Source: Burkholderia sp. BCC0506
Lineage (GTDB): Bacteria; Pseudomonadota; Gammaproteobacteria; Burkholderiales; Burkholderiaceae
Direction of reading: 5' to 3'
Assembly: GCF_902833145.1 (NCBI RefSeq)
Contig: NZ_CADFEN010000009.1
Coordinates: 62,001 to 126,000, forward strand
Length of the DNA stretch: 64,000 nucleotides
How positions within the stretch are numbered: the stretch's first letter is position 1; each line of letters opens with the position of its first letter. The notes under the pieces were generated by a model. The model made no database searches and was not told the origin of the DNA. It worked only from the letters and a program-made list of their open reading frames with translations. Positions 57,365-64,000 of this stretch are shown here, piece after piece. The translations under genes were made by a program, and so were the position numbers.

Positions 57365-59515
57365 TTACTTCACGCGCATGCCCGGCTTCGCGCCGCTGTG
57401 CGGCTCGAGGATGTAGAGGCCCGGTTCCGCCTTCTCGTCGGTGGCCGACGCGGCGAGCACCATCCCTTCGGACAGCCCGAACTTCATCTTGCGCGGCGCG
57501 AGGTTCGCGACCATCACCGTCAGCTTGCCGACGAGCTGCTCGGGCTGGTACGCGGACTTGATCCCCGAAAACACGTTGCGGGTCTTTTCCTCGCCGACGT
57601 CGAGCGTGAGCTGCAGCAGCTTGTCCGAGCCTTCGACCGCCTGGCACGCGACGATCTTCGCGATGCGCAGGTCGATCTTCGCGAAATCGTCGATCGAGAT
57701 CGGCGCGTCATCGGCGCCGTCCGCGGCGGCCGGCTTCGCCTTCGCGTTGTTCTTCGCATCCTTCGCGGCGTTGGCGCCTGCGGCCGCCGCGCCGGCGGCA
57801 TCGGCCTGCAGCGAATCGCGGTTCGCGGCGAGCAGCGCTTCGATCTGCTTCGCATCGACGCGCGTCATCAGGTGCTGGTACGCCTTGATCGGCTGCGCCG
57901 ACGACAGCGGCTTCGCGGCATCGGCCCACACGAGCGGCGCGATCCCGAAGAACGCCTCGACCGCTTCGGCGACGCGCGGCAGCACCGGCTTCAGCGCGAG
58001 CGACAGCAGGCGGAAGGCCTCCAGGCTCACGCTGCAGGTTTCGTGCAGCGCGACCGCATTGGCCGGATCCTTCGCGAGATCCCACGGCTTCGCGCCGTCG
58101 ACGTACGCGTTCACGTCGTCCGCGAGCTCCATCGTGTGGCGCAGCGCGCGGCCGTACTCGCGCGCTTCGTAGCTCGCGGCGATCTGCGCAATCGCATCGC
58201 GCAGCTTCGCGACGAGCGGATGGTTCATCGCGCTGTCCTGCACGCGGCCGTCGAAACGCTTGATCAGGAAGCCGGCCGCGCGGCTCGCGATGTTCACGTA
58301 CTTGCCGACGAGATCGCTGTTCACGCGCGCCTGGAAGTCGTCGAGGTTCAGGTCGATGTCTTCCATCGTCGCGTTCAGCTTCGCGGCGAAGTAGTAGCGC
58401 AGCCACTCGGGGTTCAGGCCCGTGTCGATGTAGCTGCGCGCGGTGATGAACGTGCCGCGCGACTTCGCCATCTTCGCGCCGTCGACCGTCAGGAAGCCGT
58501 GCGCGAACACGTTGGTCGGCGTGCGGTGGCCCGAGAACTCGAGCATCGCGGGCCAGAACAGCGTGTGGAAGTACAGGATGTCCTTGCCGATGAAGTGGTA
58601 CTGCTCGGCCTTCGAGCCCGGACGGATCCACGCGTCGAAGTCGATGCCGTTGCGCTCGCACAGGTTCTTGAAGCTCGCGTAGTAGCCGACCGGCGCGTCG
58701 AGCCACACGTAGAAGTACTTGCCGGGCGCGCCCGGGATCTCGAAGCCGAAGTACGGCGCGTCGCGCGAGATGTCCCAGTCGGCGAGCCTGGATTCGCCGG
58801 CGTCGCCGAGCCATTCGCGCATCTTGTTGGTCGCTTCGGGCTGCGCGAGGCCGCTCACCCATTCGCGCAGGAACGATTCGCAGCGCGGGTCGGACAGGCG
58901 GAAGAAGTAGTGCTTCGAGGTCTTGCGCACCGGCGTCGCGCCGGACACGACCGAATACGGGTTCAGCAGTTCGGTCGGCAGGTAGGTCGAGCCGCACACT
59001 TCGCAGCTGTCGCCGTACTGGTCCTTCGCGTGGCACTTCGGACACTCGCCCTTGATGAAGCGGTCCGGCAGGAACATTTCCTTGACCGGATCGTAGGCCT
59101 GCTCGATTTCGCGTTCGGCGATCAGGCCGGCGTCCTGCAGCGCGAGATAGATCTTCTCGCTCAGCACGCGGTTCTCGTCCGAATCGGTCGAGTAGAAGTT
59201 GTCGAACGACACGCCGAAGCTGTCGAAGTCGCGCTTGTGCTCGGTCCACACGCGGTCGATCAGCTGCTTCGGGGTCAGGCCTTCCTGCTCCGCGCGCAGC
59301 ATGATCGGCGTGCCGTGCGTATCGTCGGCGCCGATGTAGTAGACCTCGTGGCCGTGCATTCGCAGCGTCCGCACCCAGATGTCGGTCTGGATGTACTCGA
59401 CCAGGTGGCCGATGTGGATCTGCCCGTTGGCATAGGGCAGTGCGGACGTAACGAGGATCTGGCGGCCGCCTTGCGGCGCCGCAGCCTGCACGGAAGTGAG
59501 GTCGGATGCGGACAT
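57365..59515 (-). CDS. metG: Methionyl-tRNA synthetase MetG
   Basis: 716-aa class-I synthetase. HIGH motif in [12 protein letters not shown], a Cys4 zinc knuckle ([17 protein letters not shown]), and [10 protein letters not shown] as the KMSKS loop. A C-terminal EMAPII-like tRNA-binding domain ([16 protein letters not shown] to the end) is joined by an Ala/Lys-rich linker near residues 570-605, as in dimeric enzymes. Confidence 0.97.
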   Translation of the reverse strand: MSASDLTSVQAAAPQGGRQILVTSALPYANGQIHIGHLVEYIQTDIWVRTLRMHGHEVYYIGADDTHGTPIMLRAEQEGLTPKQLIDRVWTEHKRDFDSFGVSFDNFYSTDSDENRVLSEKIYLALQDAGLIAEREIEQAYDPVKEMFLPDRFIKGECPKCHAKDQYGDSCEVCGSTYLPTELLNPYSVVSGATPVRKTSKHYFFRLSDPRCESFLREWVSGLAQPEATNKMREWLGDAGESRLADWDISRDAPYFGFEIPGAPGKYFYVWLDAPVGYYASFKNLCERNGIDFDAWIRPGSKAEQYHFIGKDILYFHTLFWPAMLEFSGHRTPTNVFAHGFLTVDGAKMAKSRGTFITARSYIDTGLNPEWLRYYFAAKLNATMEDIDLNLDDFQARVNSDLVGKYVNIASRAAGFLIKRFDGRVQDSAMNHPLVAKLRDAIAQIAASYEAREYGRALRHTMELADDVNAYVDGAKPWDLAKDPANAVALHETCSVSLEAFRLLSLALKPVLPRVAEAVEAFFGIAPLVWADAAKPLSSAQPIKAYQHLMTRVDAKQIEALLAANRDSLQADAAGAAAAGANAAKDAKNNAKAKPAAADGADDAPISIDDFAKIDLRIAKIVACQAVEGSDKLLQLTLDVGEEKTRNVFSGIKSAYQPEQLVGKLTVMVANLAPRKMKFGLSEGMVLAASATDEKAEPGLYILEPHSGAKPGMRVK

Positions 59516-59653
59516 AGGGTCTGGAGAAGAACAGCGGGAAAAACGACGGGAAACTGCGATTCTAGCAGGGGCGCGGGCGAGCGCGGCGGGCAGGCACCGC
59601 GGAGCGGGCGCCGGAAGGGAGGCGATCGCCTATGCGGCGTGCCCGATGGCGAT

Positions 59654-59670
59654 ATGCTGCAATGCAGCAT
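59654..59670. repeat. 17-bp perfect palindrome in the metG upstream region
   Basis: ATGCTGC-AAT-GCAGCAT, with 7-bp perfect arms, lies 138 bases upstream of metG. It could be an operator or a transcript hairpin. Confidence 0.5.
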
Positions 59671-59683
59671 CCATTCTGCAGGC

Positions 59684-59712
59684 AAAAAAAACCGGGGCGG
59701 ATACGGCCCCGG
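59684..59712 (-). terminator. Terminator on the minus strand between the OmpA-type gene and metG
   Basis: CCGGGGC-CGTATCC-GCCCCGG on the minus strand is followed by eight T. It probably ends the OmpA-type transcript, whose stop is about 180 bases earlier. The rest of the 379-base gap has a second GC hairpin (about 59827-59853) and no convincing gene. Confidence 0.85.
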
Positions 59713-59894
59713 AGCAACAACGACAAGAGGAGAATGGTGACGCGCCGGCAACACCAGCCGCGTACCGTAAATACTGACCACGGCCTGCGACAGAAGTTCG
59801 AAAATTTTTTCGATTTGTTACCGGCCCCGCCGAAAGCCTTGTCAGGCGGGGCTGTGCGGGCAGGGCGCCCGCACGTTTCCCCTCGTGGTCGTGC

Positions 59895-60542
59895 TTACTG
59901 ATGCTGTTGCGGTGCGCGCAGGTAGATCTCGACGCGGCGGTTCTGTGCGCGGCCGGCTTCGGTCGCGTTGTCCGCGATCGGGTTCGACGCGCCCATGCCT
60001 TGCGCCGACAGACGGCCGCCGTTCACGCCGCGCTGCACGAGCGCGTTCACGACGCTTTGCGCGCGGTTCTGCGACAGCGTCTGGTTCAGTTGCGCCGAGC
60101 CCGTGCTGTCCGTGTAGCCGACGATCGACGCCGTCACTTGCGGGTTCTGGTTCAGCGTCGTCGCCAGGTCGTTCAGCAGCGGCGTGAACGCCGGCGTGAT
60201 CGCGTACTGGTTCGTCGCGAACGTGACCGAGCTCGGCACGTTCAGCTTCAGCGAGCCGTCCGGCTGCTCGGTGACCTGCGTGCCCGTCTGCGCTGCCGAC
60301 GGTGCGAGCTTGTTCTTGATCGCTTGCCAGTTGTAACCCGTCACGCCGCCGACCAGTGCGCCGACGCCCGCGCCGATCGCCGCGCCCTTGCCGCCGCCGG
60401 CCAGTGCGCCGATCCCTGCGCCCAGCGCCGCACCCGTGCCGGTGCCGACGGCCGTATTGTTGCCTTGCTGCGTGGCGCAGCCTGCCAGCAGGGCGCCGGC
60501 GAGTGCGAATACGGACAGGCGAGTCGCGATTTTCATGTTCAT
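59895..60542 (-). CDS. OmpA-family lipoprotein with glycine-zipper domain
   Basis: 215-aa outer-membrane lipoprotein. The lipobox LLAGC follows a short signal peptide. A Gly-zipper segment GTGTGAALGAGIGALAGGG...GAAIGAGVGALVGG probably inserts in the membrane. The C-terminal OmpA domain has VGYTDSTGSAQLNQTLSQNRAQSV and NRRVEIYL and should bind peptidoglycan. The start MNMKIATRL at 60542 has an AGAGGAA site. It resembles YiaD-type proteins. Confidence 0.93.
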   Translation of the reverse strand: MNMKIATRLSVFALAGALLAGCATQQGNNTAVGTGTGAALGAGIGALAGGGKGAAIGAGVGALVGGVTGYNWQAIKNKLAPSAAQTGTQVTEQPDGSLKLNVPSSVTFATNQYAITPAFTPLLNDLATTLNQNPQVTASIVGYTDSTGSAQLNQTLSQNRAQSVVNALVQRGVNGGRLSAQGMGASNPIADNATEAGRAQNRRVEIYLRAPQQHQ

Positions 60543-60895
60543 CTTGGATTCCTCTCTTGGTTGAACGAGTCGACAACGACGACAAACAACAGTTATGGCT
60601 CCCCCGCGCGGGCCGTCCGAAAAAGGAAGGCCGGCCTGCGCTCGCGGCAGCCGCCGAGGCGGTCGCATGCCCTGTCCGTCAGCGTGGCTGTTCGGACAGC
60701 GCGACGCGTCAGCCTCTACAATATAGGCGGTGAGCGGCCGATTTGGCCCTATAGCATGCCGCACGCGAAGAGTGCGCCGGGTTGCGCGTTCGCGCAATGG
60801 CGTGCAACAGATTCTTTCACTTTTCCCGATTTTCGCAGCGTAATTTGATATTTCTTGACGTTTGCGCGCGAGAAAAACGTTTTCACGGAGTTTCG
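60543..60895. promoter_or_regulatory. 353-base divergent control region, OmpA-type gene and apbC
   Basis: No gene is seen. A CTGTCCG / CGGACAG inverted repeat with a 14-base loop lies at 60671-60698. The stretch TACAATATAGG at 60717-60727 reads as a -10-like TACAAT forward and TATATT in reverse, so it may carry divergent promoters. The apbC-proximal part is AT-rich (60810-60890) with TTGACG near 60855. Confidence 0.35.
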
Positions 60896-61987
60896 ATGAG
60901 CATTGACCGGGCACACGTCGACGCCGCGCTGGCGGCAGTCGTCGACCCCAATACCGGCCGTCCGTACGCGGCGAACAAGGGCGTGCGCAACGTCGCGATC
61001 GACGGCGACGTCGTCGCGCTCGACGTGGTGCTCGGTTATCCGGCGCGCAGCCAGCACGACGACGTGCGCGCGCGCGTCGCCGCGGCGCTGCAGGCCGTGC
61101 CGGGCGTGCGCGAGGCGCGCGTCGCCGTGTCGCAGGACATCGTCGCGCATACGGTGCAGCGCGGCGTGAAGCTGTTGCCGAACGTGAAGAACATCGTCGC
61201 GGTCGCGTCGGGCAAGGGCGGCGTCGGCAAGAGCACGACGGCCGTGAACCTCGCGCTCGCGCTCGCCGCGGAAGGCGCGTCGGTCGGCATGCTCGACGCC
61301 GACATCTACGGCCCGTCGCTGCCGACGATGCTCGGCATCCACGGCCAGCGCCCCGAGTCGCCCGACAACCAGTCGATGAACCCGCTCGTCGGCCACGGGC
61401 TGCAGGCGAACTCGATCGGCTTCCTGATCGAGGAAGACAACCCGATGGTGTGGCGCGGCCCGATGGCGACGTCCGCGCTCGAGCAACTGCTGCGCCAGAC
61501 CAACTGGCGCGAGCTCGACTACCTGGTCGTCGACATGCCGCCGGGCACGGGCGACATCCAGCTCACGCTCGCGCAGCGCGTGCCGGTCACCGGCGCGGTG
61601 ATCGTCACGACGCCGCAGGACATCGCGCTGCTCGACGCGAAGAAGGGGCTGAAGATGTTCGAGAAGGTCGGGATCCCGATCCTCGGCATCGTCGAGAACA
61701 TGAGCATCCACATCTGCTCGAACTGCGGCCACGAGGAGCACATCTTCGGCGCGGGCGGGGCGCAGCGGATGGCGCAGGATTACGGCGTGACCGTGCTGGG
61801 CAGCCTGCCGCTCGACATCGCGATCCGCGAGCGCGCCGACAGCGGCACGCCGACGGTCGCGGCCGAGCCGGACGGCGCGCTCGCGCGTCGTTACCGCGAC
61901 ATTGCACGCGGGGTCGCGCTGGCGATTGCCGAGCGCTCGCGCGACATGACGTCGAAGTTCCCGTCGATCGTTGTTCAAAATACGTAA
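60896..61987 (+). CDS. apbC: Iron-sulfur cluster carrier ATPase ApbC/Mrp
   Basis: 363-aa P-loop ATPase that carries and transfers Fe-S clusters. An N-terminal MIP18/DUF59-like domain (about residues 1-90) precedes the deviant Walker A SGKGGVGKSTTAVNLA. The cluster-binding CxxC is in HICSNCGHEEHIFG. The start MSIDRAHVDAAL at 60896 has an ACGGAG site; 38 upstream in-frame codons look non-coding. Confidence 0.94.
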   Translation: MSIDRAHVDAALAAVVDPNTGRPYAANKGVRNVAIDGDVVALDVVLGYPARSQHDDVRARVAAALQAVPGVREARVAVSQDIVAHTVQRGVKLLPNVKNIVAVASGKGGVGKSTTAVNLALALAAEGASVGMLDADIYGPSLPTMLGIHGQRPESPDNQSMNPLVGHGLQANSIGFLIEEDNPMVWRGPMATSALEQLLRQTNWRELDYLVVDMPPGTGDIQLTLAQRVPVTGAVIVTTPQDIALLDAKKGLKMFEKVGIPILGIVENMSIHICSNCGHEEHIFGAGGAQRMAQDYGVTVLGSLPLDIAIRERADSGTPTVAAEPDGALARRYRDIARGVALAIAERSRDMTSKFPSIVVQNT

Positions 61988-62120
61988 AACCCTTGCGGGG
62001 CGGGGCCTCACGCTGTTTACGGCGCCGCGAGGCGCGGTATCATGGCGACTTTTCCCGGGTCCCTTTACCCGCCCGGCGCGGCCGTCGTGTCACACGGCCG
62101 TCAGCCGGCATGAGGATCGA

Positions 62121-62657
62121 ATGAAACAACGACATCACGGCGTGCGCGCCGGCCGCGCGCAGCGCGCGCTGCTGGCCGCCGCCGCGCTGGGCCTGCTGGC
62201 CGGCTGTACCTCCTTTTCCTCGTCGCACGAAAAACGGGCCGACGCCCAGCTGCAGCCGACGGTCGGCGCGCAGGCGCGCGGCGCGGTGACGTTCGTCGAG
62301 CGCCCGGACGGCGTGCAGGTCACCTACAACCTCGTCGGCCTGCCGCCGAACAGCGACCACGCGCTGCAGGTGCACGAACGCGGCGACTGCAACGCGGGCG
62401 ACGGCTCGAGCGCCGGCCAGGTGTTCGCGCCGGCCGCCGACCGGTTGCGCGCGGGCGCGCGCGTCGCCGGCGATCTCGGCAACATCCATGCGGATGCGAA
62501 CGGCGTCGCGGCCGGTTTCATCGTCGCGCCCGATCTGGCCCTCGATGGCGTGCGCTCGGCGATGAACCGCGCGGCGCTGGTGCACCGCGATGCGAGCGAC
62601 CCGGCGTTTCCGCAGCATGGCGCGGGGCCCGCGCTGGCCTGCGGCGTGATCCGGTGA
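62121..62657 (+). CDS. SodC-like (Cu/Zn superoxide dismutase family) lipoprotein lacking most metal ligands
   Basis: 178-aa protein with lipobox LLAGC (Cys29) and a SodC fold: DHALQVHERGDC, VAGDLGNIHADANG and the C-terminal ALACGVIR. The disulfide pair Cys90/Cys174 is kept. Compared with the family pattern, Cu ligand His46 is Gln83, bridging His63 is Gln100, the His71 region has no His, His80 is Val115 and catalytic Arg143 is Ala171. Only the equivalents of His48 (His85), Asp83 (Asp118) and His120 (His155) remain. It is therefore probably not an active dismutase. It follows apbC. Confidence 0.85.
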   Translation: MKQRHHGVRAGRAQRALLAAAALGLLAGCTSFSSSHEKRADAQLQPTVGAQARGAVTFVERPDGVQVTYNLVGLPPNSDHALQVHERGDCNAGDGSSAGQVFAPAADRLRAGARVAGDLGNIHADANGVAAGFIVAPDLALDGVRSAMNRAALVHRDASDPAFPQHGAGPALACGVIR

Positions 62658-62769
62658 CGGCCGCCGCGTGCGTGGCCCGATGATCGCGTAAAATGTGCGC
62701 CTTTCCCGGCCGCCGCTTCGCGCGAGCGGCCTTCTCCGACTGTCACGCAGCGTTTCCTGGCGCCCCGAT

Positions 62770-63339
62770 ATGAGCATCAAGTCCGACAAATGGATTCGGC
62801 GCATGGCCGAAGAGCACAAGATGATCGAGCCGTTCGTGCCCGATCAGGTCCGCGCGTCCGAGGACGGCCGCCGGATCGTCAGCTACGGCACGTCGAGCTA
62901 CGGCTACGACATTCGCTGCGCGGACGAATTCAAGATCTTCACGAACATCAACTCGACGATCGTCGATCCGAAGAACTTCGACGAGGGTTCGTTTGTCGAT
63001 TTCAAGGGCGACGTGTGCATCATCCCGCCGAACTCGTTCGCGCTGGCCCGCACCGTCGAATATTTCCGCATCCCGCGCACCGTGCTCACCGTCTGCCTCG
63101 GCAAGTCGACCTACGCGCGCTGCGGGATCATCGTCAACGTGACGCCGTTCGAACCCGAGTGGGAAGGCTACGTCACGCTGGAATTCTCGAACACCACGCC
63201 GTTGCCCGCGAAGATCTACGCGAACGAAGGCGTCGCGCAGGTGCTCTTCTTCGAAAGCGACGAGGTGTGCGACGTGTCGTACGCCGATCGCGGCGGCAAG
63301 TATCAGGGGCAGCGCGGTGTCACGCTGCCGAAAACCTGA
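62770..63339 (+). CDS. dcd: dCTP deaminase Dcd
   Basis: 189-aa trimeric enzyme converting dCTP to d[67 protein letters not shown] with the catalytic Glu, and [15 protein letters not shown] are diagnostic. The start at 62770 is where similarity begins; 25 in-frame codons precede it. Confidence 0.96.
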
Positions 63340-63372
63340 TCTGGTTGCATAACGTCTCACCAGTTTCCGGGT

Positions 63373-63408
63373 GACCGCTGCGCGTGACGCGCCGCGGTCG
63401 TTCTTTTT
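63373..63408 (+). terminator. Terminator/attenuator between dcd and the decarboxylase
   Basis: GACCGCTGCGCG / CGCGCCGCGGTC with one mismatch and a TGA loop, then TTCTTTTT. The T-tract merges into the GGAG ribosome-binding site of the next gene, so reading through it may be regulated. Confidence 0.75.
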
Positions 63409-63420
63409 GGAGAATCGCCC

Positions 63421-64000
63421 ATGAAGTTTCGTTTCCCCGTCGTGATCATCGACGAAGATTTCCGCTCCGAGAACATCTCGGGCTCCGGCATCCGGGCGTT
63501 GGCCGAAGCGATCGAGAAGGAGGGCGTCGAAGTCCTCGGCCTCACGAGCTACGGCGATCTGACGTCGTTCGCGCAGCAATCGAGCCGCGCGTCGTGCTTC
63601 ATCCTGTCGATCGACGACGACGAACTCATGCTCGGCGAAACCGGTCCGGACGGCGAGCTGCCCGAACTGGCCACCGCGATCATCGAGCTGCGCGCGTTCG
63701 TCACCGAAGTGCGCCGCCGCAACGCGGACATCCCGATCTTCCTGTACGGCGAGACGCGCACGTCGCGCCACCTGCCGAACGACATCCTGCGCGAACTGCA
63801 CGGCTTCATCCACATGTTCGAGGACACGCCGGAGTTCGTCGCGCGGCACATCATCCGCGAGGCGAAGGTCTATCTCGATTCGCTCGCGCCGCCGTTCTTC
63901 AAGGAACTCGTCAAGTACGCGGACGAAGGCTCGTACTCGTGGCACTGCCCGGGCCACTCGGGCGGCGTCGCGTTCCTGAAGAACCCGCTCGGCCAGATGT
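63421..64000 (+). CDS. Orn/Lys/Arg decarboxylase (3'-truncated by window end)
   Basis: Only the first 193 codons are present. The start ATG has a TTGGAG site upstream. The N-terminal wing domain KFRFPVVIIDEDFRSENISGSGIRALAEAIEKEG is followed by the beginning of the PLP domain, with YSWHCPGHSGGVAFLKNPLG, the family's conserved substrate/PLP segment. It fits biodegradative lysine, arginine or ornithine decarboxylases (aspartate-aminotransferase fold). The specificity residues lie beyond the window. Confidence 0.92.
   Translation, partial: MKFRFPVVIIDEDFRSENISGSGIRALAEAIEKEGVEVLGLTSYGDLTSFAQQSSRASCFILSIDDDELMLGETGPDGELPELATAIIELRAFVTEVRRRNADIPIFLYGETRTSRHLPNDILRELHGFIHMFEDTPEFVARHIIREAKVYLDSLAPPFFKELVKYADEGSYSWHCPGHSGGVAFLKNPLGQM

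Overview
The window is chromosomal DNA of a high-GC betaproteobacterium, most likely Burkholderia (cepacia complex or a close relative). The evidence is the GC-rich third codon positions, the families typical of Burkholderiales (DUF2486, DUF3460, DUF934, a CysB-type regulator beside cysI) and housekeeping orders such as zapB-like/zapA/6S RNA and panC/scpA/DUF3460. I see no insertion sequence, prophage, integrase, CRISPR array or rRNA. The one tRNA is tRNA-Leu(CAA) at 15748-15832 (minus). The first gene (livM) and last gene (an Orn/Lys/Arg decarboxylase) are cut by the window edges.

Layout. 1-2.7 kb: end of a branched-chain amino-acid ABC transporter (livM-livG-livF) with a strong terminator. 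2.8-9.7 kb: DUF2278 protein; a minus-strand aminotransferase (argD-like) plus GNAT pair behind a leader with a terminator hairpin; a ferredoxin-reductase fusion; a YeeZ-like SDR; a small membrane protein; rsuA; a CopC protein; a DinB protein. 9.9-15.6 kb: a metabolic patch of two SDRs, an alpha/beta hydrolase and three LysR regulators. 15.7-24.6 kb: tRNA-Leu, a Liv-type binding protein, cysB, then the sulfate-assimilation operon cysI-DUF934-cysH-cysD-cysN-cobA(SUMT), converging on a CbiX/SirB chelatase. 25-30.6 kb: lptG/lptF facing away from pepA-holC-DUF2486, then a small cytochrome c. 30.7-36.9 kb: ilvD with a divergent LysR, lgt, a SIMPL protein, an EVE protein, 6S RNA, zapA and a ZapB-like protein. 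37-46.8 kb: cobalamin cluster headed by a B12 riboswitch (btuC-btuD-cobT-cobS-cobC forward; cobU-cbiB-cobD-btuF reverse; cobQ forward). 46.9-51.1 kb: a tiny secreted peptide, DoxX, an orphan ParA, panD, panC, scpA and DUF3460. 51.3-64 kb: tamA-tamB, metG, an OmpA-type lipoprotein, apbC, a SodC-like lipoprotein, dcd and the truncated decarboxylase.

How the genes work together. The cys block reduces activated sulfate to sulfide (CysDN makes APS, CysH reduces it to sulfite, CysI reduces sulfite) and carries SUMT and a chelatase for the siroheme that CysI needs. The cob block combines corrinoid import (BtuCDF) with late-pathway and salvage enzymes. TamA-TamB, LptF-LptG, Lgt and the OmpA-type lipoprotein serve the cell envelope.

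Most unusual signals: (i) an Arg-rich mini-ORF, a hairpin and an intrinsic terminator ahead of the argD-like gene, suggestive of arginine attenuation; (ii) a SodC-family lipoprotein that has lost most metal ligands and the catalytic Arg; (iii) several small or uncharacterised genes in fixed housekeeping contexts (DUF934, DUF2486, DUF3460, orphan ParA, a 45-aa secreted peptide); (iv) several strong palindromes in intergenic regions. All functional calls come from reading motifs by eye; no database search was run.
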